The notes: a model not told the origin generated them from the letters alone. A stretch of DNA of 64,000 nt from Allobosea sp. (GCA_024231975.1 JAAEQB010000111.1:186001-250000), one strand, 5' to 3'; numbered from the stretch's first letter, positions 39,878 to 48,506 are shown. A program made the numbers and translations.

Positions 39878-40939
39878 GTGACGATCGCGCTCGATCAGCC
39901 TGCCGTTCCGGCCGTAACAGGCCATGCCGGCATCCGCCGCTGGCTCTGGGCCGTCGCCTTCCTGGTCTTCGCCATGGTCGTGGTCGGTGGCGCAACAAGG
40001 CTGACCGGCTCCGGCCTCTCGATCACCGAATGGCGGCCGGTCACCGGCGCGATCCCGCCGCTTTCCGATGCCGCCTGGGCGCTCGAATTCGAGAAGTATC
40101 GCCTCAGCCCGCAGTTCCAACTGCTGAATTCCGGCATGGAGCTCGCCGACTTCAAGTTCATCTACTGGTGGGAATGGGGCCACCGCCAGCTCGGCCGCTT
40201 CATCGGACTGCTCTACCTCGCCGGCTTCTTCGTCGTCCTGCTGCGGCGGCTGATGCCGTGGTGCGAAACCGCGATCCTGTTCGGCATGGGCTTGCTGCTC
40301 GGCCTGCAGGGCACGATCGGCTGGATCATGGTCGCCTCCGGCCTGGAGCCCGGCATGATCGCGGTCGCGCCCGTGAAGCTGACCTTGCATCTGACCTTCG
40401 CCGGCTTCTTCTTTGCCAGTGTGATCGCCTTCGCCACCTGGCTGACGCCGCTGCGCCGCACCGAGCCGATGCGGGGCAGGGCGGCCGCCTGGCTCCTGCT
40501 GCTCTTGCTTTTCGTGCAGATCGCGCTCGGCGGGCTCGTCGCCGGTTCCAAGGCCGGCTTCACCTTCAACACCTGGCCGCTGATGGACGGGGGGCTGGCG
40601 CCCTCCGCCTCGACGCTGTTCGCCGGCACGCCTCTCTGGGAGAACTTCGTCGACAACGTCGCGCTGGTGCAGTTCAACCATCGCATCGGCGCCTACATCC
40701 TGTTCGCCTTCGCGCTCTGGCAGATGCTGAGCCTGCGCCGCGCCGCGCCGGGCTCCGGTGCGGCCAAGCGCGCGACCGCTATTGCCGGGCTCGTGCTGGC
40801 GCAGTCCGCGCTCGGCATCGTGACGCTGCTGCTGGTCGTGCCGCTCTGGGCCGGCCTCGCCCATCAGGCGCTCGGCTTCACCGTGCTGGCGATGGGCGTG
40901 GTGCATCTGACGCGCACGCAGCAGGCGGTGCGGGGGTAG
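39878..40939 (+). CDS. ctaA: Heme A synthase (COX15/CtaA)
   Basis: 353 residues with eight membrane helices. Oxidises heme O to heme A for cytochrome c oxidase. Family motifs: VVGGATRLTGSGLSITEWRP, IYWWEWGHRQLGRFIGLLYL (heme-axial His), LGLQGTIGWIMVASGL, VKLTLHLTFAGFFF and VQFNHRIGAYILFAFAL with the second His pair, plus AHQALGFTVLAM. The GTG at 39878 begins just before the first helix; the long open frame upstream covers the DUF2842 gene in antisense. Confidence 0.94.
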   Translation: MTIALDQPAVPAVTGHAGIRRWLWAVAFLVFAMVVVGGATRLTGSGLSITEWRPVTGAIPPLSDAAWALEFEKYRLSPQFQLLNSGMELADFKFIYWWEWGHRQLGRFIGLLYLAGFFVVLLRRLMPWCETAILFGMGLLLGLQGTIGWIMVASGLEPGMIAVAPVKLTLHLTFAGFFFASVIAFATWLTPLRRTEPMRGRAAAWLLLLLLFVQIALGGLVAGSKAGFTFNTWPLMDGGLAPSASTLFAGTPLWENFVDNVALVQFNHRIGAYILFAFALWQMLSLRRAAPGSGAAKRATAIAGLVLAQSALGIVTLLLVVPLWAGLAHQALGFTVLAMGVVHLTRTQQAVRG

Positions 40940-40961
40940 CGCGAAGGGCGCTCCGCACTTT

Positions 40962-41001
40962 GTCATTCCGGGTTCACGCCTGCGTCGTGTCCCGGAATGA
41001 C
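40962..41001. repeat. Inverted repeat, 11-bp arms
   Basis: GTCATTCCGGG (40962-40972) and CCCGGAATGAC (40991-41001), perfect arms with an 18-nt spacer. This CATTCCGGG motif is a frequent intergenic element in Bosea-like and rhizobial genomes. It follows ctaA by 22 bp. Confidence 0.6.
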
Positions 41002-41025
41002 GAGGTCGAGCATCTTCCAAAGCAA

Positions 41026-41047
41026 AAGGCGCCGTTTCCGGCGCCTT
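41026..41047 (-). terminator. Terminator of metY
   Basis: AAGGCGCCG / CGGCGCCTT, nine pairs with a TTTC loop; on the minus strand it is followed by TTGCTTTGG. It lies 26 bp after the metY stop. Confidence 0.8.
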
Positions 41048-41073
41048 CATCATTCCGGGGATGCCGATCTCGA

Positions 41074-42351
41074 TCAGGCCAGCGCCTGATCGAGATCCGC
41101 GATCAGATCCTCGACATCCTCGATGCCGATCGACAGGCGCACCACCTCCGGGCCGGCGCCCGACGCCGTCTTCTGCGCGTCCGAGAGCTGGCGGTGGGTG
41201 GTCGAGGCCGGGTGGATCACCAGCGAGCGCGTGTCGCCGATATTGGCGAGATGCGAGAACAGCGAGAGCTTCGAGACCAGCTGGATGCCGGCGTCGTAGC
41301 CGCCCTTGAGGCCGAAGGTGAAGACCGCGCCGGCGCCCTTGGGGCAATAGCGCTGGGCGAGGGCGTGGTATTTGTTGTCGGCCAGGCCGGCATAGTTCAC
41401 CCATTCGACCGCCGGGTGCTTGGCAAGATGGGTCGCGACCTTCAGCGTGTTCTCGCAATGGCGCTGCATGCGCAGCGGCAGCGTCTCGATGCCGGTCAGG
41501 ATCATGAAGGCGTTGAAGGGCGACAGCGCCGGGCCCATGTCGCGCAGGCCGAGCACGCGGGTCGCGATCGCGAAGGCGAAGTTGCCGAAGGTCTCGCCCA
41601 GCACCATGCCGTTATATTCCGGCCGCGGCTTGGACAACATCGGATAGCGCTCGTCGCCGACCCAGTTGAACGAGCCGCCATCGACGATCAGGCCGCCGAT
41701 CGAGTTGCCGTGGCCGCCCAAAAACTTGGTGGCCGAATGCACGACGATGTCGGCGCCGTGCTCGAACGGGCGGATCAGATAGGGGCTCGCCATCGTGTTG
41801 TCGACGATCAGTGGGATGTTGTGCTTCTTCGCGATCTTCGAGATGCCCTCGATGTCGACGATGACGCCGCCGGGATTGGCGATGGATTCGATGAAGATCG
41901 CCTTGGTCTTCGGCGTCACAGCCGCGGCGAAGGCCTCCAGATCGTCGGAATCGGCCCAGATCACGTTCCAGCCGAAGTTCTTGTAGGAATGGTTGAACTG
42001 GTTGATCGAGCCGCCATAGAGCTTCCTGGCGGCGACGAACTCGTCGCCCGGCTGCAGCAAAGCGTGGAAGCACAGGAACTCGGCGGCATGGCCCGAGGCC
42101 ACTGCGAGCGCAGCGGTGCCGCCTTCCAGCGCCGCGACGCGCTCTTCCAGCACCGCGTTCGTGGGGTTGCCGATGCGGGTATAGATGTTGCCGAAGGCCT
42201 GCAGACCGAACAGCGAGGCGGCGTGGTCGACGTCGTCGAAGACGAAGCTCGTCGTCTGGTAGATCGGCGTGGCGCGCGCGCCGGTGGCTGCGTCGGGAGC
42301 GGCGCCGGCATGGACGGCGAGCGTATGGAAACCCGGTGCGCGATCGGTCAT
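41074..42351 (-). CDS. metY: O-acetylhomoserine sulfhydrylase (MetY)
   Basis: 425 residues, Cys/Met metabolism PLP family. It makes homocysteine from O-acetylhomoserine and sulfide. The N-terminal FHTLAVHAGAAPDAATGARATPIYQTTSF and FGNIYTRIGNPT are typical of MetY; PLP site: HSATKFLGGHG, with the Schiff-base Lys. Insert and length match MetY, not MetB. It is a single transcript with a terminator, and a palindrome lies 40 bp before the start. Confidence 0.94.
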   Translation of the reverse strand: MTDRAPGFHTLAVHAGAAPDAATGARATPIYQTTSFVFDDVDHAASLFGLQAFGNIYTRIGNPTNAVLEERVAALEGGTAALAVASGHAAEFLCFHALLQPGDEFVAARKLYGGSINQFNHSYKNFGWNVIWADSDDLEAFAAAVTPKTKAIFIESIANPGGVIVDIEGISKIAKKHNIPLIVDNTMASPYLIRPFEHGADIVVHSATKFLGGHGNSIGGLIVDGGSFNWVGDERYPMLSKPRPEYNGMVLGETFGNFAFAIATRVLGLRDMGPALSPFNAFMILTGIETLPLRMQRHCENTLKVATHLAKHPAVEWVNYAGLADNKYHALAQRYCPKGAGAVFTFGLKGGYDAGIQLVSKLSLFSHLANIGDTRSLVIHPASTTHRQLSDAQKTASGAGPEVVRLSIGIEDVEDLIADLDQALA

Positions 42352-42388
42352 GGCGTGCTCCCTCGGAAACTCTGATTTCGGACGACTT

Positions 42389-42404
42389 GTTCGATTTAAC
42401 GAAC
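42389..42404. promoter_or_regulatory. Palindrome upstream of metY
   Basis: GTTCG-ATTTAA-CGAAC: perfect 5-bp arms around an AT-rich centre, 38-53 bp before metY and 19 bp after the stop of the FAD monooxygenase. It has the form of a repressor site. I see no SAM-II riboswitch. Confidence 0.5.
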
Positions 42405-42422
42405 GCTTTGCGGGGCGTCAAT

Positions 42423-43646
42423 TCAGCGTGGTGGCCTCAGCTCCGGCCCGACGTGCTCCGGCCGCACGCCCATGCCGACCATGCGCGCCGGCAGCCGGCG
42501 CAGCAGCGGGAAATGTTGCAGCAACCTGAGCGGCCAGGGTGGCGCGATCGGCTTGTCGGCTGCCAGCAGCGGCGTGATCACCCGGTTCTGGATCGCGATC
42601 TGGGCAGCTTGCGTGACTTTGGCCGGCCATTCGCGCCGCTTCTGCACGGTGGCGAGATCGGCATCCGTCAACGCTTTCTCACGTAGCGGCTTGGCCAGCA
42701 GGTTGGCGGTGGCGACCGCGTCCTGGATCGCCAGGTTGATGCCGACGCCGCCGATCGGCGACATCGCGTGGGCGGCATCGCCGATGCAGAGGAGGCCCGG
42801 CCGCCACCAGCGCTCCAGCCGGTCGACCGCGACCGAGAGCAGCTTGATGTCGTCCCAGGAGGCGAGTTCACCGCTGCGATCGGCCAGCTCCGGCGCGAGC
42901 GTGAGGAACCCGGCCTTGAAGGCATCGAGCCCGGCTGCTTGCAATCTTTCGAGCGAGCCCTTCGGGATGATGAAGGCGCATTGCCAGTAGTCGCCGCGAT
43001 TGAGCCGGATGAAGAAGCGCCCGGCGGCGACCTGCCCGAAGGCCTGCGCCGGCTCGTCCGGCCGGCGGCTCAAGCGGAACCAGAGCACATCCATCGGCGC
43101 GCCGAGTTCGGTGACGGTGAAGCCCGCGGGGCCGCGGACATCGGACCGCCGCCCGTCCGCCGCGACGACGAGATCGGCACGAATCTCCAGCGGGCCATCG
43201 GGCCCCTCCGCGGTCAGGCCGGCGACGCGCCCGTTCTCCTCGACGAGCCCGGTGGCTTTCGTCTGCATCAGCAGCCGGAAATTCGGATAGGCCCGGCCGT
43301 GATCGGCGAGGAAATCGAGAAAATCCCATTGCGGCATGAAGGCGATGAACGGCGCCTTGACCGGCAGGTGGCTGAAATCGGCGACGGTGATGTCCTCAGC
43401 TCCGAAGCGGGCGACGATGTCGTCCTCCCGGACATGCGGCAGCTTGAGGAAATCATCGAGCAGGCCGAGCTCGTGCATCACCTCCATGGTCGAGGGATGG
43501 ATGGTGTCGCCGCGGAAGTCGCGCAGGAAATCGGCATGCTTCTCCAGCACGATCACAGCGACCCCGGCGCGCGCCAGCAGGAAGCCGAGCATCATCCCGG
43601 CCGGGCCGCCGCCGGCGATGCAGCAGGTCGTGCTTTCCCGGCGCAT
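42423..43646 (-). CDS. FAD-dependent monooxygenase
   Basis: 407 residues, PheA/TfdB (PHBH) class. GxGxxG-like FAD site CCIAGGGPAGMMLGFLLARAGV, the DG motif RADLVVAADGRRS and the GD motif GLLCIGDAAHAMSPIGGVGINLAIQDA. It hydroxylates an aromatic or quinone-type substrate with NAD(P)H and O2. Substrate unknown. It lies upstream of metY on the same strand, with a Bug binding protein 13 bp before it, so the pair may be one aromatic catabolic unit. Confidence 0.85.
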   Translation of the reverse strand: MRRESTTCCIAGGGPAGMMLGFLLARAGVAVIVLEKHADFLRDFRGDTIHPSTMEVMHELGLLDDFLKLPHVREDDIVARFGAEDITVADFSHLPVKAPFIAFMPQWDFLDFLADHGRAYPNFRLLMQTKATGLVEENGRVAGLTAEGPDGPLEIRADLVVAADGRRSDVRGPAGFTVTELGAPMDVLWFRLSRRPDEPAQAFGQVAAGRFFIRLNRGDYWQCAFIIPKGSLERLQAAGLDAFKAGFLTLAPELADRSGELASWDDIKLLSVAVDRLERWWRPGLLCIGDAAHAMSPIGGVGINLAIQDAVATANLLAKPLREKALTDADLATVQKRREWPAKVTQAAQIAIQNRVITPLLAADKPIAPPWPLRLLQHFPLLRRLPARMVGMGVRPEHVGPELRPPR

Positions 43647-43659
43647 GCCTCTCCTCCGC

Positions 43660-44634
43660 TTATTCGGCCAGCTTGATCCCGGTCTTCGCCACCAGCTCGG
43701 TCAGGATCGCACGGTCACGGGCCATGAAGGTGCCGGTCTCCTGCGGGCTCCAGGCGACGGGCTCGATCACCAGCTCGCGATAGCGCGCGACGAGCTCGGC
43801 ATCGGCCATCGCCACGTTGATTGCCGTGTTGAGGACGTGCAGCGTGCCCGGCTCGATGCCGGCCGGCGCGACGATCGAGGCCCAGCCGGGATAGATCAGA
43901 TTAACGCCCTGTTCTTTCAGCGTCGGCAGGTCGGGCAATTGCGGCTGGCGCGCATCGGTGGTGACGGCGAGCGCCTTCACCTTGCCGCCCTGGATGCTGC
44001 CGAGGCTGGCGGCGAGGCTGTCGATCATGACATGGACCTGGCCCGACATCAGGTCGGCCGCGGCGAGCCCGGCGCCGCGATAGGGCACATGCGCCAGCTT
44101 GAGCCCGGCCGCCTGCATGATCATCTCGAAGACGAGGTGATTGGTGCCGCCGATCCCGGCCGAGGCGAAGTTGAGCTGCCCGGGCCGCTGCCTGGCATAT
44201 GTGAGAAACTCGGCGAGCGAATTGACCGGCAAGGTGGGCGAGGCGTTCAGCACCAGCGGAAACAGGCCGAGCATGCCGACCGGCGCGAAATCATAGGCAA
44301 CGTCATAGGGCAGCTTCTGGCCGAGCGCCGGGGCGGCTGCGAAGCTCGCCGCGGTCGCGACCAGCAGCGTGTGCCCGTCGGCCGGCGCCTTGACCACGGC
44401 CTGCCCGGCGACGATGCCGTTGGCGCCCGGCCGGTTGTCGATGATCACCGACTGGCCGAGCTGCCGCGCCAGGGTCTCGCCGAGCCGGCGCGCCGCGATA
44501 TCGGTGCCGCCCGCCGGCGCGAAGGGCACGACGAGCTGGATCGGCCGGTCGGGGAAGGCGGCGCGGGCGCTGCCGCTGCCGAGCGCGCTGGCGAGTCCGG
44601 CCAGCAGGACGGTGCGGCGATCGAGAGGGGGCAT
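43660..44634 (-). CDS. Bug/TctC-family tripartite tricarboxylate binding protein
   Basis: 324 residues. N-terminal Tat-like or Sec signal (DRRTVLLAGLASALGSGSARA, cut after ARA). Then FPDRPIQLVVPFAPAGGTDI, NRPGANGIVAGQAV, ASAGIGGTNHLVFEMIM and HVPYRGAGLAAADLMSGQV, the standard Bug blocks. It binds a carboxylated compound in the periplasm. No TctA/TctB membrane partner is present, common for this large family. It lies 13 bp upstream of the FAD monooxygenase and probably is co-transcribed. Confidence 0.9.
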   Translation of the reverse strand: MPPLDRRTVLLAGLASALGSGSARAAFPDRPIQLVVPFAPAGGTDIAARRLGETLARQLGQSVIIDNRPGANGIVAGQAVVKAPADGHTLLVATAASFAAAPALGQKLPYDVAYDFAPVGMLGLFPLVLNASPTLPVNSLAEFLTYARQRPGQLNFASAGIGGTNHLVFEMIMQAAGLKLAHVPYRGAGLAAADLMSGQVHVMIDSLAASLGSIQGGKVKALAVTTDARQPQLPDLPTLKEQGVNLIYPGWASIVAPAGIEPGTLHVLNTAINVAMADAELVARYRELVIEPVAWSPQETGTFMARDRAILTELVAKTGIKLAE

Positions 44635-44698
44635 CGGCCTTCTCCGGCGTGAGCGGGAGCGGCGAGATTAGCGATCGCGCGCCGCCGGGGAAGGGGCC

Positions 44699-45229
44699 TT
44701 ACGTCCCCGGCCGGTTGATCGTCAGTTTCTGGAAGCCCTTGCCGGCCAGCACCGGCTTCTTCGCCGAGAGGATGCGCGAATTGATGCCCTGCCAGCCGAT
44801 CTCGCCGGAGAGCCGGCCATATTCGATCTTCGGGCAGCGGTTCATGATCACCGTGACACCCATGGCTTCTGCTTTGGCCGCAGCCTCGTCATTGCGCACC
44901 GAGAGCTGCATCCAGATCACCTTGGGCAGCGGGCTCAAGCCGAGCGCCTCGTCGGTGATCGGGCCGGCGGCTTCCGAGTTGCGGAAGATCTCGACCATGT
45001 CGACCGGCTGCGGGATCTCCTTCAGCGAGCCGTAGACGGTCTTGCCCAGCAAAGTCTGGCCGGCGAGGCCGGGATTGACCGGGATCACGTCATAGCCGCG
45101 GTCGAGCAGGTATTTGGTGACGATCCAGCTCGGACGGGCCTCGTTGGCGGAGGCGCCGACCAGCGCGACGGTCTTCACCTCGCGCAGGATGCGGCGAATG
45201 AGCGCATCGTCGTAAGCATCGTGATTCAC
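44699..45229 (-). CDS. CoA-binding domain protein (YccU-like)
   Basis: 176 residues. Rossmann CoA-binding domain: TVALVGASANEARPSWIVTKYLLDRGYDVIPVNPGLAGQTLLGK, then VDMVEIFRNSEAAGPITDEAL and VIMNRCPKIEYGRL with the conserved Cys-Pro-K. The GTG start at 45229 gives VNHDAYDDALIRRIL, as in homologs; a TTG start at 45280 is possible but has no ribosome site. Function unknown beyond CoA binding. Confidence 0.8.
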   Translation of the reverse strand: MNHDAYDDALIRRILREVKTVALVGASANEARPSWIVTKYLLDRGYDVIPVNPGLAGQTLLGKTVYGSLKEIPQPVDMVEIFRNSEAAGPITDEALGLSPLPKVIWMQLSVRNDEAAAKAEAMGVTVIMNRCPKIEYGRLSGEIGWQGINSRILSAKKPVLAGKGFQKLTINRPGT

Positions 45230-45384
45230 GGAGTCAAAATCCCAGCGAATTGAACGAATTACCAGCTTTCCCTGAATCAATCGCGAAGCTGTGCGGAGGT
45301 CCGGAACTTAGCGTCGGCAAGCTGGTTCCCCATCTTGAAGAATGCGGGGCAAATCCCGCTCTTCAGCACCAAGGAGGGCCTGCC

Positions 45385-45825
45385 ATGTGCGACTACAGTC
45401 TGCACCATGTTATGTCGACTCCTGCCAAGGTCGGCGATGTCTTGAAGACCACCAGCTTCCTCGGATCGAGCACCAGGGGCTTCTGCGCCGCTGGTGAGCC
45501 GAATGTCGCGGTTTGCGTGATGCCCGGCACGGAACTGGCGTTCTCGGCCGAGATCGAATGCGACAGGGCGATCGGCTTCCTGCCGCATCGCCGGCTCGGG
45601 GCAACCCTGGCGCGCTTCCGCCAGGTCGATCTCGACAAGCCCTACGCCCATCACGACGCGATCGAACTGCCGAATGGGCGGATCGAACTGCTGACAAACC
45701 TCTCGCAGGGCCAGACCGCGACCGTGCTGCAATTGCCAGCGGACGAGCAGGCGCAGCGGGCTGCGTCCGTCGAAGCCGAGCCTGCACCGGCAAGGCATGA
45801 GCCGATCCCTCTCTTCGGCATCTGA
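45385..45825 (+). CDS. Conserved hypothetical protein with MCDYSLHHV start
   Basis: 146 residues. MCDYSLHHVMSTPAKVGDVL is a conserved beginning seen in small proteins of Hyphomicrobiales; later GFCAAGEPNVAVCVMPGTELAF and three Cys in total. No enzyme fold recognised; predicted mainly beta. AGGAGG is 7 nt before the ATG. It is divergent from the CoA-binding gene and is monocistronic. Confidence 0.7.
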   Translation: MCDYSLHHVMSTPAKVGDVLKTTSFLGSSTRGFCAAGEPNVAVCVMPGTELAFSAEIECDRAIGFLPHRRLGATLARFRQVDLDKPYAHHDAIELPNGRIELLTNLSQGQTATVLQLPADEQAQRAASVEAEPAPARHEPIPLFGI

Positions 45826-45995
45826 TCCGGCGGCAAGAGGCGGCTAGGCGTTCATTTTCTCGGGCGGGCTCGTCATCGCTCCGCGAGCCTGCCCGGGCCG
45901 TGAGAGGTATAGCTGGTGCGATGGACGGGATTGACTTAAGGTAAGTTTATCCAATACCTTCAATACACCCCAAGGTTGGTGTTTTGGAGGGGAAT

Positions 45996-46535
45996 GTGGC
46001 CATTTCGCTCGATTCGCTGGACGAAGCATTCCGCGTCAAGGTCGAAGCTTTACTCGAAAGCTGCCTTAAGGATGGCGTAGTCATGCGGCCGTATTTCGGC
46101 CTGCGCAAGCCCGAGGAACAAGCCAGGCTATGGCGCCAGTCGCGGGCGATCGAGGAGATCCAGGCGGCAGAGCAGCGGTTGAGGCAATCCGGCGCCCCAT
46201 TCCTCGCCGATGTGCTGGTCAGTGTCGGACCCCAGCATGGCCCTCATGTGACGAATGCGTTGCCCGGCCTCAGCTGGCATCAATGGGGCGAAGCCGTGGA
46301 TTGCTTCTGGGCACTGAACGGGCAGGCCGAGTGGTCTCCCACCAAGATCGTCGACGGCATCAACGGCTATCGCTTCTATGCCAATCGCGCCAAGAACATG
46401 GGCCTGGAAGCGGGCGGGCTGTGGCCGTCGTTCAAGGATTGGCCGCATGTCCAGTTGCGTGCGGCCGGTTCGCCGGTTTCTGCCGGCATGTCGATGGCTG
46501 AGATCGATACCCAGATGAAGCAGCGGTTCGGGTAG
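45996..46535 (+). CDS. M15-family peptidase (L-alanyl-D-glutamate endopeptidase-like)
   Basis: 179 residues. VMRPYFGLRKPEEQARLWRQ, then the zinc signature LSWHQWGEAVDCFW (S-x-H-x-x-G-x-A-x-D) and the final KDWPHVQL with the third ligand His. The fold fits VanY/endolysin enzymes that cut peptidoglycan peptides. GTG at 45996 with GGAGGGG just upstream; a TTG at 45984 is an alternative. No signal peptide or holin gene; it could be a phage remnant or a cytosolic muropeptidase. Confidence 0.8.
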   Translation: MAISLDSLDEAFRVKVEALLESCLKDGVVMRPYFGLRKPEEQARLWRQSRAIEEIQAAEQRLRQSGAPFLADVLVSVGPQHGPHVTNALPGLSWHQWGEAVDCFWALNGQAEWSPTKIVDGINGYRFYANRAKNMGLEAGGLWPSFKDWPHVQLRAAGSPVSAGMSMAEIDTQMKQRFG

Positions 46536-46544
46536 TTCCGTCCG

Positions 46545-47348
46545 CTATTCGGTCCAGATCGGTGCCCGCTTCTCCATGAAGGCGCCGATGCCTTCCTCTG
46601 CATCGCGCGCCAGCATGTTCTCGACCATCACCGCCGAGGCGTGGTCATAGGCCGCCTTCAGCCCCATCTCGCGCTGCTCGTAGAAGGCGCGTTTGCCGAC
46701 CTTGACCGTCGCCGCCGATTTCGAGGCGATGATCGCGGCGAGCCGCTTGGCTTCGTCAAGCGCTTTGCCTGCCGGAACGGCGCGGTTGACGAGGCCCATG
46801 CGAGCCGCCTCCTGCGCCGGCACCATCTCGCCGAGCAGCAGCATCTCCATCGCATGCTTGGCCGAGAGATTGCGCGAGAGCGCCACCATCGGCGTCGAGC
46901 AGAACAGGCCGATATGGACGCCCGGCGTGCAGAAGCGCGCGGCTTCGCCGGCGACGGCGAGATCGCAGCTCGCGACGAGCTGGCAGCCGGCGGCTGTCGC
47001 CGTGCCTTCGACGGCGGCGATCACGGGCTGGGGCAGGGCGGTGATCTGCTGCATCATGCCTGAGCAGCGTCCGAGGATATCGGCGAAATAGGCGCGGCCG
47101 CGGTCGGAATCGGCCCGGCGCGCACTCATCTCCTTGAGGTCGTGCCCGGCCGAGAACACGGGGCCGGCGGCCGCCAGCACCACGGCGCGGATACTGCGGT
47201 CGCTCGCGATCGCTGCGAGCGTCTCCGACAGGGCGGCGAGCATCGCCTCGCTCAGCGGATTGCGCGCTTCGGGCCGGTTGAGGGTCAGGGTCGCGATGCC
47301 GTCGGCATCCTCGCGCAGCAGAATCTGCGCTCTGGCATGGGCGTTCAT
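46545..47348 (-). CDS. Enoyl-CoA hydratase
   Basis: 267 residues, crotonase family. IATLTLNRPEARNPLSEAML, VVLAAAGPVFSAGHDLKEM (oxyanion hole), AAVEGTATAAGCQLVASCDLAVA and FCTPGVHIGLFCSTPMVALS. The catalytic acid positions differ from the mitochondrial Glu pair, so the precise reaction is uncertain. It is divergent from the thioesterase gene. Confidence 0.88.
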   Translation of the reverse strand: MNAHARAQILLREDADGIATLTLNRPEARNPLSEAMLAALSETLAAIASDRSIRAVVLAAAGPVFSAGHDLKEMSARRADSDRGRAYFADILGRCSGMMQQITALPQPVIAAVEGTATAAGCQLVASCDLAVAGEAARFCTPGVHIGLFCSTPMVALSRNLSAKHAMEMLLLGEMVPAQEAARMGLVNRAVPAGKALDEAKRLAAIIASKSAATVKVGKRAFYEQREMGLKAAYDHASAVMVENMLARDAEEGIGAFMEKRAPIWTE

Positions 47349-47442
47349 GGCGATCGGCCTTTCGCTGTTTGTCCTATTGTCGGAAGGCCGGGCGCGTGCT
47401 GCAAGGGGACTGACGTCCGATCAGACCTTGGCTTTCCGCACG

Positions 47443-47871
47443 ATGACGACCCGCATGAGCGCCGCCGAGATCGAGGCCTATCTCGATCAGGTCTTCCCGC
47501 AGCTCCACTATGGCGGCCGCACCTATTTCGTCGAGGAAGTCGGCCCCCTCACGGCCCGCATGCGCTGCGACTATCATGAGAAGCATCTGCGGCCGGGTGG
47601 CACCATCTCCGGCCCGACCATGATGGCGCTCGCCGATCTTGCGCTCTACGTCGCGATCCTCGCCCAGATCGGCCCGGTCGCGCTCGCGGTGACGACGAGC
47701 CTCAACTACAATTTCCTGCGAAAGCCGGGGCAGGCGGCGCTGATCGGCGAGGCGAAGCTGCTCAAGCTCGGCAAGCGCCTCGCTGTCGGTGAGGTCTGCC
47801 TTTATTCGCAGGGCGACGCCGAGATGGTCTGCCATGCCACGGGGACCTATTCGATCCCGGCTGAGAGATAA
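47443..47871 (+). CDS. PaaI-family thioesterase (hot-dog fold)
   Basis: 142 residues. Hot-dog core GPLTARMRCDYHEKHLRPGGTISGPTMMALADLALYVAILA and ALAVTTSLNYNFLRKPGQAALIGEAKLLKLGKRLAVGEVCLYS. It hydrolyses acyl-CoA thioesters. The start at 47443 (MTTRMSAAEIEAYLDQVF) is taken from the homologous beginning; a longer frame upstream is antisense to the hydratase. It precedes rplM. Confidence 0.85.
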   Translation: MTTRMSAAEIEAYLDQVFPQLHYGGRTYFVEEVGPLTARMRCDYHEKHLRPGGTISGPTMMALADLALYVAILAQIGPVALAVTTSLNYNFLRKPGQAALIGEAKLLKLGKRLAVGEVCLYSQGDAEMVCHATGTYSIPAER

Positions 47872-47948
47872 TTGCGGTATCTGGATACCGTTTGATGCAT
47901 TGCGCTGAAAACAATGCGTTTTTCAACAAGATCGGGTATTTTCTCCGC

Positions 47949-47977
47949 TTGACATCGCTTGGGTAGCCGCCTATCCA
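47949..47977 (+). promoter_or_regulatory. Promoter of rplM-rpsI
   Basis: TTGACA (47949-47954), a 17-nt spacer and TATCCA (47972-47977), 65 nt before the rplM start. The -35 box is perfect and the spacing optimal. Confidence 0.75.
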
Positions 47978-47988
47978 GCGCCCACACC

Positions 47989-48020
47989 GCCGCCGGCCTG
48001 CCGGCGGCTTGTCCTTTTTT
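47989..48020 (+). promoter_or_regulatory. GC hairpin in the rplM leader
   Basis: GCCGCCGGC (47989-47997) and GCCGGCGGC (48000-48008), nine pairs possible, followed after 6 nt by TTTTTT (48015-48020). It would be an early terminator or an autoregulatory leader lying between the promoter and rplM. The gap between stem and T-run makes the terminator imperfect. Confidence 0.45.
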
Positions 48021-48042
48021 CAAGCAGCCGAAGGGTGCCGCG

Positions 48043-48504
48043 ATGAAGACCATCTCGCTCAAGCCCGCCGATGTCGAGAAGAAGTGGGTTGTGATCGACG
48101 CCTCCGGGCTCGTCGTCGGCCGTCTCGCCTCCCTGGTGGCGATGCGTCTGCGCGGCAAGCACAAGGCCGCCTACACCCCGCATGTCGACTGCGGCGACAA
48201 CATCATCGTCATCAACGCCGAGAAGGTGGTGCTGACCGGTCGCAAGCGCGACCAGAAGGTCTACTACCACCACACCGGTTTCCCGGGTGGCATCAAGGAG
48301 CGTTCCGCCAAGTTCCTGCTGGATGGCCGCTTCCCCGAGCGCGTCGTCGAGAAGGCTGTCGAGCGCATGCTGCCGCGCGGCCCGCTCTTCCGCCAGATCC
48401 TCGGCAATCTGCGCGTTTACAAGGGCTCGGAGCATCCGCACGCCGCCCAGTCGCCTGAGGCGCTCGACGTCGCGGCGCTCAACCGCAAGAACGCGAGGGT
48501 CTGA
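48043..48504 (+). CDS. rplM: 50S ribosomal protein L13
   Basis: 153 residues. Starts MKTISLKPADVEKKWVVIDA with GRLASLVAMRLRGKHKAAYTPHVDCGDNIIVINAEKV, then YYHHTGFPGGIKERSAKFLL and MLPRGPLFRQILGNLRVYKGSEHPHAAQSP. All are standard L13 blocks. It sits 2 bp before rpsI; the two form the universal L13-S9 operon. ATG with AAGGG upstream. Confidence 0.97.
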   Translation: MKTISLKPADVEKKWVVIDASGLVVGRLASLVAMRLRGKHKAAYTPHVDCGDNIIVINAEKVVLTGRKRDQKVYYHHTGFPGGIKERSAKFLLDGRFPERVVEKAVERMLPRGPLFRQILGNLRVYKGSEHPHAAQSPEALDVAALNRKNARV

Positions 48505-48506
48505 CC

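Noticed and set aside
42352..42422. SAM-II riboswitch before metY
   Set aside because: The required pseudoknot pattern was not found; only a short palindrome is present.
45844..46029. Minus-strand 61-codon open frame before the M15 gene
   Set aside because: It overlaps the ribosome site and start of the M15 peptidase and shows no protein-like pattern.
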